Positions 7,338 through 15,804 of a stretch of 26,586 nucleotides of DNA are shown here, piece by piece. A program made the position numbers and the translations under genes. The first letter of the stretch is position 1; every line of letters begins with the position of its first letter. Below the pieces are notes generated by a model, which did not search any database, had not been told where the DNA came from, and was given only the letters and a program-made list of their open reading frames with translations. This stretch comes from Candidatus Izemoplasma sp. Its GTDB lineage: Bacteria > Bacillota_I > Bacilli_A > Izemoplasmatales > Izemoplasmataceae. The stretch covers positions 1 to 26,586 of the forward strand of contig SKIY01000023.1 of the NCBI GenBank assembly GCA_007116205.1, read 5' to 3'.

Positions 7338-9955
7338 TGTAGTTCTGCCTTAACATACGTAATAACTGCGTCAATTTTAGAAACATCCTTCGCCCCTGCT
7401 TGGGCAAAATCAGCTCTACCACCACCGCCACCACCAGCAATATTCGCTGCTGCGTTGACAAGTTTACCCGCGTGTACATCGGTCGTTGATTTCGCAATAA
7501 ATATCAACTTATCCTCAAAGCGGTTCGCAATAAACACAACCCCTTCTTTAAGATGGTCCATCAATCTATCCGCAAGCGTCTTTACTGTTTTTGGGTCAAC
7601 ATTGTTCGTTTTAATGACAATCGTATTCCCAACCTGTTCATCTAAATATGTTTTCATACCTTCTAATGAAGCTTTCTCTAAGGCCTCTTTATAACGTTTT
7701 TCTAAGTCTTTAACAACACGTTGTAGCGCCTCAAAATAGCGGCGCTTATTAATAACATCTTGATATGACCCTTGAATCGGCTTAGCGTCTGGTAATTTAA
7801 CACTGAGTGTAATATTATTCGCTTGAGCTGTTTCTATAATGGTCTCAATCTTATCCATGAGATGCTGAACATTCTCATCAATACCACGCAAATATTCACC
7901 GATATCAAAAACCCGTTGTTTTGCTAATGCGGTAATGCGGTAAACACCAGACCCTTTTGACTCTACTGATGCAATTGCAAACCGCTCAATCTCTGCAGTA
8001 TTATCAACATGTGTTCCCCCACATAAATCAAGGGTTTCTCCCATATCAACAACACGTACCTCACTATCATATTTTTCACCAAATTCAGCAATCGCACCTT
8101 TAGATTTCGCATGATCTACTGAAGTCGTTTCAACTTCTACTTGATACGCAGCTTGTATTTTTTCATTGACGGCACGTTCAATTTTCAAAATCGTGTTATC
8201 CGCGAGTAGTTCGTAATGATTAAAATCAAAACGTAAATACTCAGGTCCGACTAAACTTCCTTGTTGGCTAACATGCTTCCCTAACTGCTCGCGTAACGTT
8301 TTATAAAGTAAATGCGTTACAGAATGATGTGCCATAGTTTGATGGCGCGCAGTTTCATCCACTTGCATGCGTACCTTATCGCCAACCTTTAGTCCATCTC
8401 CCTCAACAACATGTAAATACTGTTTGTTCGGTAACTTTTCAACATCCAATACTTCATAGGATTGTCCGTCTTTCACAAGTACACCAATATCAGAAACTTG
8501 ACCCCCGCTTTCAGCGTAAAAAGGCGTTTCTTTAACTACAATCCCTTCACGGAACACACGGATAATTTCAGTGTCTGTAACTAAAGTGTCATATCCGACA
8601 AACGTCGACGGTTCCTTAAAGCTTAAGAACGCTTCATTTTGATCTTTCATCGTTCGCATCGTTTTACGGGCGTTGCGTGCGCGATCTTTTTGCGCCTGCA
8701 TTTCATGATTAAATCCTTGACGATCAACACGCACACCGCGTTGCAGCGCAAACTCTTCTGTCAACTCAATCGGAAAACCATACGTATCATAGAGTTTAAA
8801 GGCATCATCCCCAGGAATGATTCTTTGATGCTTTTCAAGCAATGTTTCGAGCATTTTTTCCCCTTGATTTAAGGTTTCTAAAAACTTTAACTCTTCTTTT
8901 TCAATAACTTGTTTCGTAAATGTTTCGGTTCGTCTTAAATTCGGATAGCTCGCTTCCATCATGCTCACAACTGTTTCCACAAGTTCTTTTAAAAACGGAC
9001 GTTCAATCCCCAGTTGTTTTCCGTGTTTAATCGCACGGCGCAGTAAACGTCTTAAAACATACCCGCGTCCATCATTAGAAAGTGTCGCTCCATCTGATAC
9101 CGCAAACGTAACACTGCGAATATGGTCTGCAATAACTTTAAATGACATCTCCCCACCATATGGCTTTTTAGCAATACGGCTAATATGCTTAATGACCGGG
9201 TAAATTAAATCTGTTTCAAAGTTTGTCTCTGCATTTTGTGCAATCGCAGCCATGCGTTCCAGTCCCATCCCCGTATCGATATTCTTTTTAGGTAGTTCTG
9301 GGTAGGCTTCTCTTTCTAAACCAGGTTTTGCGTTAAACTGAGAAAAGACAATATTCCAAACCTCAATAAAACGGTCGTTTTCAATATCATCGCGAATCAA
9401 ACTTAAATCGCCCTCACCAAAAGCCGTTCCACGGTCATAAAATATTTCAGTACACGGACCACAAGGTCCACTTCCAATTTCCCAAAAATTATAATTGCTT
9501 TCAATAATTTTGCTCGGATCAATCCCTGCGTTAATCCATGCTTCTTTGGTTTCAGTATCGGTTGGATACACTGTTATATATAAACGGTCTTTATCCATGC
9601 CGTAATAATCATCACTCGTTAAAAGCTCAAGTGCCCAAGGAATAATCTCCTTACGAAAATAATCTCCAATCGAAAAATTCCCAAGCATTTCAAAAAAGGT
9701 ATGGTGTCTTGCTGTTTTACCAACATTTTCAATATCATTCGTACGAATACATTTTTGTGCATTTACAATGCGGGGATTTTCAGGTATCTTTGATCCATCA
9801 AAATACCCTTTCAAAGGGGCAACCCCGGCGTTAATCCATAACAAAGAAGGGTCGTTGATTGGAATCAAGCTTGCACTTTCTTCAACTTTATGACTGCGTT
9901 CTTCAAAAAAATCTAGCCATATCTTACGTATTTCATGTCCTGTTAATGTTTTCAT
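7334..9955 (-). CDS. alaS: Alanyl-tRNA synthetase
   Basis: AlaRS charges tRNA-Ala and edits mischarged Ser and Gly. The 873-residue product is full length. The class II catalytic core covers about 1-350 (AGVAPLKGYF near 43-52; GMGLERM 229-235). The editing domain has the zinc site HHSVTH (H544, H548) plus CGGTH (C645, H649). The C-terminal DHHA1-type domain ends with a glycine-rich GGGGGGR stretch near residue 845. ATG at 9955 follows GTTTGGAGTGAGAGTAT. It is the first gene of a minus-strand run alaS-ruvX-yrzB-trmR-trhP1-trhP2. A T-box leader with an alanine specifier controls the run, so the tRNA-modification genes may partly share alanine-tRNA-responsive transcription. Confidence 0.97.
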   Translation of the reverse strand: MKTLTGHEIRKIWLDFFEERSHKVEESASLIPINDPSLLWINAGVAPLKGYFDGSKIPENPRIVNAQKCIRTNDIENVGKTARHHTFFEMLGNFSIGDYFRKEIIPWALELLTSDDYYGMDKDRLYITVYPTDTETKEAWINAGIDPSKIIESNYNFWEIGSGPCGPCTEIFYDRGTAFGEGDLSLIRDDIENDRFIEVWNIVFSQFNAKPGLEREAYPELPKKNIDTGMGLERMAAIAQNAETNFETDLIYPVIKHISRIAKKPYGGEMSFKVIADHIRSVTFAVSDGATLSNDGRGYVLRRLLRRAIKHGKQLGIERPFLKELVETVVSMMEASYPNLRRTETFTKQVIEKEELKFLETLNQGEKMLETLLEKHQRIIPGDDAFKLYDTYGFPIELTEEFALQRGVRVDRQGFNHEMQAQKDRARNARKTMRTMKDQNEAFLSFKEPSTFVGYDTLVTDTEIIRVFREGIVVKETPFYAESGGQVSDIGVLVKDGQSYEVLDVEKLPNKQYLHVVEGDGLKVGDKVRMQVDETARHQTMAHHSVTHLLYKTLREQLGKHVSQQGSLVGPEYLRFDFNHYELLADNTILKIERAVNEKIQAAYQVEVETTSVDHAKSKGAIAEFGEKYDSEVRVVDMGETLDLCGGTHVDNTAEIERFAIASVESKGSGVYRITALAKQRVFDIGEYLRGIDENVQHLMDKIETIIETAQANNITLSVKLPDAKPIQGSYQDVINKRRYFEALQRVVKDLEKRYKEALEKASLEGMKTYLDEQVGNTIVIKTNNVDPKTVKTLADRLMDHLKEGVVFIANRFEDKLIFIAKSTTDVHAGKLVNAAANIAGGGGGGRADFAQAGAKDVSKIDAVITYVKAELQ

Positions 9956-9974
9956 ATACTCTCACTCCAAACTA

Positions 9975-10189
9975 AAAATAAAAACGCCCTTAAAAAATAC
10001 TTAAGGACGAAAAATTTCCGCGGTACCACCTTGCTTCTAGAATCTAGCACTTTAACGTTTTAACGCAACGCAACGAACATTGTTTACAATGTTTCTCCAA
10101 AGTAGCTTCGAATGTATTTGTGATTTGCTTTCACCACCCGCAAACTCTCTAAACACAAAACCACACTCTACTCTTCTTCTTCATCGATC
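9975..10189 (-). ncRNA. T-box riboswitch (Ala, GCU specifier) leader of alaS
   Basis: On the minus strand the leader holds the T-box antiterminator sequence AAGGTGGTACCGCG (10019-10032). After it comes an intrinsic terminator, CGTCCTTAA / TTAAGGGCG (10001-10009 with 9985-9993) and a run of T. The likely specifier is GCU at 10104-10106 in the context CGAAGCUAC, an alanine codon matching the downstream gene. Uncharged tRNA-Ala should pair with the specifier and T-box bulge and prevent termination. The GAGTAGAGTGTGG region near 10161-10174 is probably the 5' side of Stem I. The specifier is assigned by position and codon identity, not by folding. Confidence 0.93.
9981..10009 (-). terminator. T-box-controlled terminator ahead of alaS
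   Basis: A nine-pair stem (one G-U wobble) with a seven-base loop and a U-tract lies just downstream of the T-box motif. It is mutually exclusive with the antiterminator helix in the T-box model. Confidence 0.85.
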
Positions 10190-10195
10190 GGTTCT

Positions 10196-10224
10196 ATTAT
10201 ACAAAATAACGACCAACTTTGCAA
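10196..10224 (-). promoter_or_regulatory. Sigma-A promoter of the alaS T-box leader
   Basis: On the minus strand, TTGCAA (10219-10224) and a perfect TATAAT (10196-10201) are separated by exactly 17 bases. This predicts a transcript start near 10189, just before the T-box Stem I. The promoter sits in the short gap after the recD2 stop codon. Confidence 0.85.
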
Positions 10225-10238
10225 TACAATTACCTTAA

Positions 10239-12584
10239 TTACGACTCATCTAAAAAATCATACGGCGTTTTTTTCTCTAAAGGTTCACCAAGCGTATCAA
10301 ACGGTATTTCAGAATCCTCGATTTTATGCTCCACTTCCGCGCCACGCTTTAATGGAAGCGGTTCATCAACACGCTTCATCTTTGGTTTTTTAACTTTTAA
10401 TTTTACATCTAATTGTGTATTACGCGACTCCTCTAATCTTGAAACCGCATAATCAAGCTTATCAATATTTCCTAAAATCACTAACCGTTCTTTCGCACGC
10501 GTAATCGCGGTATAGATCAGTTTTCGTTTAAGCATAATTGAATAACTTGAAAACAACGGTAAGATAACCACCTTATACTCGCTGCCTTGCGCTTTATGAA
10601 TACTCATCGCATACGCGTGGGTGATATTAATTAAATCTTTTGTTTTATAAGAGACACGATTATCTAAAAACTCAACAACAACCTCATCTTCCAAAATATC
10701 AACGATTTTACCTTGATCGCCGTTCATAACCTTATCTTCTATTTGATTGACAAGTTGCAAAACCTTATCCGAAATTCTAAAACTTCGGTCACCATGTTCC
10801 ATCATCGCTTTGGGTTTTTGATTATAGACTGACTGAATAAAGCGATTGGTCTCATGGATCCCAACATCACCTTTATACATCGGAATCAGCACTTGGATAT
10901 CCTCTTGCAGTGTATACCCTTGAGCAATCATATAATCAATAATCTTTTGTAATCTATCTTGAAAATTTCTAGGGTGTTCATCAAAAACAACGCGGTCATC
11001 ATAAACTTTTTTTAAATCGCTTGGTAGCGTTCCATTTCTAATATGTTGGGCTAAGCGAATAATATTTGAGTCTTTACCTTGGCGGTGAATGACATTCAAA
11101 GCCACCACAGGAAGACATTGCGCATCGATAATATCTTTAAATACCTGCCCTGGTCCAACACTAGGAAGTTGGGCGTCATCTCCTACAAAAATAACATTCG
11201 CAAAATCCGGTAAACTTTCAAGTAACTGCGCCGCTAAAAAGACATCAATCATCGATGCTTCATCAATAATGAATAAATTCCCTTCAACTTGATGGTACCG
11301 ATTATACTCAAAAGTTCCATCAAACGCATATCCTAAAAACCGGTGAATCGTCTGTGCATAATACCCCGTTGATTCTTCCATCCGTTTTGCAGCGCGTCCC
11401 GTTGGTGCTACTAAATGTATGAGTGAGGGTTGCGTTTTAATCGGTTTAGCAATGTTGTGATAGCGATAATACACCTCGATAATCCCTTTAATCACCGTCG
11501 TTTTACCAGTTCCTGGTCCCCCAGTAACAATCATCGTTTGGTGAGTTAAAGCCTTTAATATTGCGTCTTTTTGAAAATCCGAGTAATCAATAGCTTCTTC
11601 TTTTTCAATCGCTTCAATTAACTTAAGTGCTTTGTTTTCATCAATGGCATTGGTCGTCTTTGTTAGCACATCTAGTTTATCTGCTATCGTCTGTTCCGCA
11701 CTATCAACGCGCTTTAACGTTAACAACCCATCGACGACTACAAACGTTTTAGCAACAATTAACTTATCTAATGCCTCGCGCAACACATCTGGTTGAACGG
11801 TATTTTCATCACTATCAAGCTTACTAATTGCAGCATTAATAAAGTCTTCTGAATCAATATGTGTATGCCCTTGGCTTAATACAAGATCACTAAAAAGATG
11901 TGTAATCAACGCTTCTAAACGCGATGGATGATCTTCGCTAAACCCTAAACGCTTACCAATAACATCAGCGCGTTCAAATCCAATCCCTTCAATATCTTTA
12001 ATCATTTGATACGGATTACTTTCAATTTTTGTAAGTGTCGCAGATTTATACACATTCATAATCCGCATCGCCATTTTCGAAGAAATACCGTATCCATATA
12101 ATTTAATTAACATTTGTTCAGATGCTCTATGTTCTTTTAAACCTGAGATCAATACTTTCTTCTGCGCATCAGTTAGCTTAGGAACAGTTTCTAGCACATC
12201 GGCATCTTTAATAATTTTTGCAATCGCTTCTTTGCCTAAACAATCGACAATACGATTCGCTGTTTTCTCACCAATCCCAGGAAACAAATCACTAGAAAAA
12301 TATTCTCTCAAGCCTTCAATATTTGTTTCACTAACTCTTTCTATACTCTTCGCACTGAACTGATCCCCATATTTAGGGTGGTGCACAATATCTCCATAAA
12401 AACGATATGAATCCCCTTTTAAAGGTTTTGGGAAATATCCAGTAACCGTCATAACTTCATCTAAATCCTCATCAAAAAGACCACGCTTAATGTTTGCATC
12501 CGTAATCGTTAATTTTACCACTGCATAAGCGTTATCTTCATTATAATATGTTAGATTCCGTATCACACCTTCAATATATCCCAT
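10239..12584 (-). CDS. recD2: RecD2-type ATP-dependent 5'-3' DNA helicase
   Basis: RecD2 is a superfamily 1B helicase of bacteria without RecBC, acting in DNA repair and replication-fork maintenance. The 781 residues carry the long N-terminal region typical of RecD2: an OB-like start (MGYIEGVIRN), helix-hairpin-helix GIGEKTANRIV (103-113) and IEGIGFERAD (198-207). The helicase core has Walker A GGPGTGKTT (355-363), Walker B DEAS (441-444), GDDAQLPSVGPG (468-479), and late YAMSIHKAQGSE and YTAITRAKERL motifs. The charged tail after about 720 ends in PYDFLDES. ATG at 12584 follows GTAGAGGTGACATA. It lies just upstream of alaS, as in Bacillus (yrrC). Confidence 0.95.
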   Translation of the reverse strand: MGYIEGVIRNLTYYNEDNAYAVVKLTITDANIKRGLFDEDLDEVMTVTGYFPKPLKGDSYRFYGDIVHHPKYGDQFSAKSIERVSETNIEGLREYFSSDLFPGIGEKTANRIVDCLGKEAIAKIIKDADVLETVPKLTDAQKKVLISGLKEHRASEQMLIKLYGYGISSKMAMRIMNVYKSATLTKIESNPYQMIKDIEGIGFERADVIGKRLGFSEDHPSRLEALITHLFSDLVLSQGHTHIDSEDFINAAISKLDSDENTVQPDVLREALDKLIVAKTFVVVDGLLTLKRVDSAEQTIADKLDVLTKTTNAIDENKALKLIEAIEKEEAIDYSDFQKDAILKALTHQTMIVTGGPGTGKTTVIKGIIEVYYRYHNIAKPIKTQPSLIHLVAPTGRAAKRMEESTGYYAQTIHRFLGYAFDGTFEYNRYHQVEGNLFIIDEASMIDVFLAAQLLESLPDFANVIFVGDDAQLPSVGPGQVFKDIIDAQCLPVVALNVIHRQGKDSNIIRLAQHIRNGTLPSDLKKVYDDRVVFDEHPRNFQDRLQKIIDYMIAQGYTLQEDIQVLIPMYKGDVGIHETNRFIQSVYNQKPKAMMEHGDRSFRISDKVLQLVNQIEDKVMNGDQGKIVDILEDEVVVEFLDNRVSYKTKDLINITHAYAMSIHKAQGSEYKVVILPLFSSYSIMLKRKLIYTAITRAKERLVILGNIDKLDYAVSRLEESRNTQLDVKLKVKKPKMKRVDEPLPLKRGAEVEHKIEDSEIPFDTLGEPLEKKTPYDFLDES

Positions 12585-12603
12585 TATGTCACCTCTACCA
12601 TAT

Positions 12604-12609
12604 ATTATA
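12604..12609 (-). promoter_or_regulatory. Extended -10 promoter for recD2
   Basis: TGCTATAAT on the minus strand is a perfect -10 hexamer with the extended TGN element, about 20 bases ahead of the recD2 start codon. I see no good -35 box at 17 bases, consistent with an extended -10 promoter. It lies just beyond the terminator of the nucleotidase gene. Confidence 0.6.
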
Positions 12610-12633
12610 GCACAAACTATCCGACATTTTATT

Positions 12634-12661
12634 GAAAAAAAGGCTTGAAAACAAGCCTTTA
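12634..12661 (-). terminator. Intrinsic terminator of the 5'-nucleotidase gene
   Basis: On the minus strand, AAAGGCTTG-TTTT-CAAGCCTTT makes a perfect 9-bp stem with a 4-base loop, running into seven T. The TAA stop codon of the gene forms the first bases of the stem. Confidence 0.9.
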
Positions 12662-14374
12662 ATCATGTATTTCATCTTGTGTATCCGATGATTCAGAAAT
12701 ACCATTTGGTAATAACAACGGATTATTCGTATCAAAAGTATCATACACCTCTGCTTGTAAAAGTAGCTCATCAATAATTAAATCCTGCATGTTTTGTGCA
12801 ACCAGCTCAACGGTTGCATTGTCTTCTTGATTGTTTCCCTCACGGAAAAACAAGAAATCTGTCGTAGCCATAAAATACAGTGCATCAGGATCGATTGGTG
12901 TATGCGGTAAACGCGTAATCGTCACATTATGTTCGATAAACGAACCTAACGCTTCCCCACTTACATACGCCGAAACCACTTGGTTATCAAACGGAAAAAT
13001 ATTCAGTAAGGTTGACAAAGATATCGACTCACCTGCACTAATACTGTGGCGCGTTCCGCCCATATTTTGAAAAGCATATTCAGCCCCGGCAACTTCTAAC
13101 ATTAACGACGCCATCCATTGCGCAAGTTCTTCTCTTGTTATCTCTCTTTCCGCGACAAACAACGTTTCAAAAAAATGTGACAAATCCTCTAAAGCATATT
13201 CTAAAAACGTTTCTACATCACTATCAGCGCGGCGTAAGCGGGTATCATCAGACGCCGTTAAATTCCGCATTGAATAATTAGTAATCACACCATCACTAAC
13301 CGTTACTCTAATATGTCCAAGATGTGACCCATAACCGCCAGATTGCATCGATAACATATCGCCATATGTTTCAGTCTCCACGCGGTGACTATGCCCATTA
13401 AACAAGATATCAACACGTGCATCAGCCGTTAAATTCGCAACCCTTCCATTTAAGAAATTTGAACTTCCATGCGCCACAACAACCACCAAATCAACGGCTT
13501 CTTCTTGTCGTAAATATTCCGCATAATCTCCAATAATAGGCACAGGGTCTAAAAATTCATAATCTTCAACCATCAAACGTGAAATCGAGCTCTCTAATCC
13601 ATAACCAATGACACCGATAACACCAATCCGTAAATTTCCTTTGTCAAGTACCGTATAAGGATCAATCCCTTCGGGCATCGAAGTTGTGCCTTTATACACC
13701 ACATTCGCACCTAAAAAAGGATGTTGCGCACGATAAACATCTTCATCCATATCAGTATAATACCGCGTTACCATCTCTAAACCCCAATCAAACTCATGAT
13801 TCCCAATAACCGCCGCATCAAAGCCGACAAGATCCATCAGTTCAACCGTAATTTCACCATAAGAAGCGTTTGAAATAAAGCCCCCTTGCAGCATATCTCC
13901 ACCTGCAAGAATTACCGTAGACTCCGGACGTGCTTCCCGCGCATCATTTAATAAATTACCAATATTAGCCATGCCCATTTGATTGCCATCTTGCAATAAA
14001 GCTCCATGCAAATCATTCAAGTAATAAAAATCGATGATACGACTTCCAGCTTCTAACAAAGTAATCTCAAACTGCGAACGATGACCTTGATAATTAAAGC
14101 GTAGCGAATGCGTTCCTGGTTCGTTCAACTTATCCGCCTCACCAGACTCTAACAACTCAACAGTCATATTTTCTCGTCCACGCGATCCATCACTATAAAA
14201 TACAATAAACTGAATTGATGATAAATCTAAATCATCAATGAAATATTCTACAGAAATCGTCTCCTGATCAACCTGCACGGCGTGAATCGTCAATGCGTCA
14301 TCTTGCGTTTCTGTACATCCAGAGACAATAAATGTTGCTAAAACAATCAGTAAAATAATAATGAATTTTTGCAT
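12659..14374 (-). CDS. Lipoprotein 5'-nucleotidase/metallophosphoesterase with Ig-like N-terminal domain
   Basis: A surface lipoprotein of 571 residues. The N-terminus MQKFIIILLIVLATFIVSGC is a lipoprotein signal with lipobox Cys at 20. Residues about 28-108 look like a bacterial Ig-like domain (FYSDGSRG, PGTHSLRFNYQG). The metallophosphatase domain follows with all UshA-type motifs: NDLHG (D121, H123), GGD (D160), GNHE (191-194), AHG (H302) and GHSH (327-330). A C-terminal 5'-nucleotidase specificity domain includes NMGGTRHSI and FPFDN. It likely dephosphorylates extracellular nucleotides for nucleoside salvage. I chose ATG at 14374, preceded by AAAAGG and giving a clean signal peptide, over an in-frame start at 14404. 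Confidence 0.92.
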   Translation of the reverse strand: MQKFIIILLIVLATFIVSGCTETQDDALTIHAVQVDQETISVEYFIDDLDLSSIQFIVFYSDGSRGRENMTVELLESGEADKLNEPGTHSLRFNYQGHRSQFEITLLEAGSRIIDFYYLNDLHGALLQDGNQMGMANIGNLLNDAREARPESTVILAGGDMLQGGFISNASYGEITVELMDLVGFDAAVIGNHEFDWGLEMVTRYYTDMDEDVYRAQHPFLGANVVYKGTTSMPEGIDPYTVLDKGNLRIGVIGVIGYGLESSISRLMVEDYEFLDPVPIIGDYAEYLRQEEAVDLVVVVAHGSSNFLNGRVANLTADARVDILFNGHSHRVETETYGDMLSMQSGGYGSHLGHIRVTVSDGVITNYSMRNLTASDDTRLRRADSDVETFLEYALEDLSHFFETLFVAEREITREELAQWMASLMLEVAGAEYAFQNMGGTRHSISAGESISLSTLLNIFPFDNQVVSAYVSGEALGSFIEHNVTITRLPHTPIDPDALYFMATTDFLFFREGNNQEDNATVELVAQNMQDLIIDELLLQAEVYDTFDTNNPLLLPNGISESSDTQDEIHD

Positions 14375-14394
14375 AAAAACCAACCTTTTATATG

Positions 14395-14423
14395 TTAAGA
14401 CCACACATTCAGTGCGGTCTTAA
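14395..14423 (-). other. Strong intergenic hairpin between pepP-like gene and nucleotidase
   Basis: A 12-bp inverted repeat (14395-14406 with 14412-14423, one G-U wobble on the minus transcript, loop of 5) sits between the Xaa-Pro aminopeptidase stop and the nucleotidase ribosome binding site. On the minus strand no U-tract follows, so it is not a classic terminator. It could be an mRNA-stability element, a weak terminator or a processing site. Confidence 0.5.
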
Positions 14424-14427
14424 TCGT

Positions 14428-15693
14428 TTATTTTTTTCTCTTCATAACTTTTTCTATATCATCGACTTCTTTAATAATACTTTCACTTAAATTTTCATAA
14501 CCACTTTCAGTCACTAAAATATCATCTTCAATACGAATACCAATACCTTCATCCTTTACATAAAGCCCTGGTTCAATCGTTAAAACCATCCCCGGTTCTA
14601 AAGGAATATTGTAATGTCCAACATCATGAACATCGAGTCCCATAAAGTGTCCGATAGAATGATAATAAAGTTCAGCAATATCTGCATCTTCTTTAATCAA
14701 TCCAATCGCTTTCGTTTTTTCTATAAGCAGCGACTTCGCAAAATCATTTAACGCTTTCCAAGTCAGCCCTGGACGCACTTGTTCAATTGTCGCTTTATTA
14801 ACCTCAAGCACAATATTATATAGCGTTTTTTGACGTTTCGTAAACGTCCCACTCGTCGGATACGTCCGCGAAATATCAGAAGCATAATTTTCATGTAGCG
14901 CTCCTAAATCAAAAAGCATTAAGGCGTCTTTTTTTATCACATCACGATTGGAAACATAATGCAATACTGTCGCGTTGCTCCCACAAGCCGCAATCGTGTC
15001 AAACGCATTGCCCTCGCTTCCAGACAGCGTAATCTCATGGTAAAAATCCGCTTCTAATTGGTACTCATGCGTGCGCTGAGCCATCTTACGCATCACATTA
15101 TTTAACCCTTTTTCAGTATGGGCAATCGCTGCTTTGATTTGCTTAATCTCAGCGTCAGATTTAAACATTCTTAAATATGAAGTGTGTTCATTAATCGCTT
15201 TAATCGATAATTCTTTATAGTTGTCTATAATCGTTTTCGCCTGTGTTAAAGCGATTGGTTGCGACGTTGGATTAACGTGATACAAATCTAAATACAACGT
15301 TTTAGGTGGTGTTCCCATTACGCTTCTCGCATAATTCATCACTTGATTAAAGATACCGTCAAACGCTTTAATATAATGGATATTTTCAATCGCAATTCCA
15401 GACCGTTCAGACGCTTCCGCTTTTTCCATTCGCGCGCCTTCCCACTTAATAATATGATCGGTATTTTCTTCGACAAACAAATATGTCTTATTGTCCTCTT
15501 TGCCTTTTAAAAGCATTAAAATCATATTCGGTTCATTAAGATTCGTAAAATAATAAAAATTGCGTTGTGGGGCATATCGATAAAACTGATCGGTTGTTTT
15601 ATGTGGCATGCTGCCAGCATAAAAAAGTGCCACAGATTCACTTTCCATACGTGCGAATAGTTTACGTCTTGCTTCTTTAACATGTTCTAACAT
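14428..15693 (-). CDS. Xaa-Pro aminopeptidase (M24B, aminopeptidase P)
   Basis: A dinuclear-metal aminopeptidase that removes an N-terminal residue before proline, in the cytoplasm. The 421 residues comprise an AMP-N domain (about 1-130, with FYRYAPQRNFYYFTN) and the pita-bread catalytic domain. Metal ligands are visible: D262 (LFDLGA), D273 (ASDISRTYP), H349 (HSIGHFMGLD), E374 (TIEPGLY) and E389 (GIRIEDD), with H245 (VLHYVSN) near the active site. AMP-N plus these motifs favours PepP over PepQ prolidase. ATG at 15693 follows TTTTTGAGGTGATTAT. It has its own promoter; transcription probably continues through a hairpin into the nucleotidase gene. Confidence 0.92.
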   Translation of the reverse strand: MLEHVKEARRKLFARMESESVALFYAGSMPHKTTDQFYRYAPQRNFYYFTNLNEPNMILMLLKGKEDNKTYLFVEENTDHIIKWEGARMEKAEASERSGIAIENIHYIKAFDGIFNQVMNYARSVMGTPPKTLYLDLYHVNPTSQPIALTQAKTIIDNYKELSIKAINEHTSYLRMFKSDAEIKQIKAAIAHTEKGLNNVMRKMAQRTHEYQLEADFYHEITLSGSEGNAFDTIAACGSNATVLHYVSNRDVIKKDALMLFDLGALHENYASDISRTYPTSGTFTKRQKTLYNIVLEVNKATIEQVRPGLTWKALNDFAKSLLIEKTKAIGLIKEDADIAELYYHSIGHFMGLDVHDVGHYNIPLEPGMVLTIEPGLYVKDEGIGIRIEDDILVTESGYENLSESIIKEVDDIEKVMKRKK

Positions 15694-15711
15694 ATAATCA
15701 CCTCAAAAAGT

Positions 15712-15717
15712 ATTATA
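15712..15717 (-). promoter_or_regulatory. Extended -10 promoter for the Xaa-Pro aminopeptidase gene
   Basis: TGATATAAT on the minus strand gives a perfect TATAAT with TG extension, about 20 bases before the start codon. The -35 region is weak. Confidence 0.55.
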
Positions 15718-15759
15718 TCATGTTAACGAAAACTTAGAAACTATGATAAATAACTTTAT

Positions 15760-15790
15760 AAAAAATGCCAACAAATGTTGGCATTTTTTT
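15760..15790 (-). terminator. Intrinsic terminator of gap
   Basis: A near-perfect palindrome, ATGCCAAC-AAAT-GTTGGCAT, is flanked by A-runs and T-runs on both sides, so it could work in either orientation. On the minus strand it lies about 15 bases after the gap stop codon and ends in TTTTTT. Confidence 0.92.
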
Positions 15791-15804
15791 TACTGATATT
15801 TTAA

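Noticed and set aside
10219..10452. Plus-strand open frame of 77 codons over the recD2 end and promoter region
   Set aside because: It lies antisense to recD2 and starts within the alaS leader promoter; no ribosome binding site or recognisable domain.
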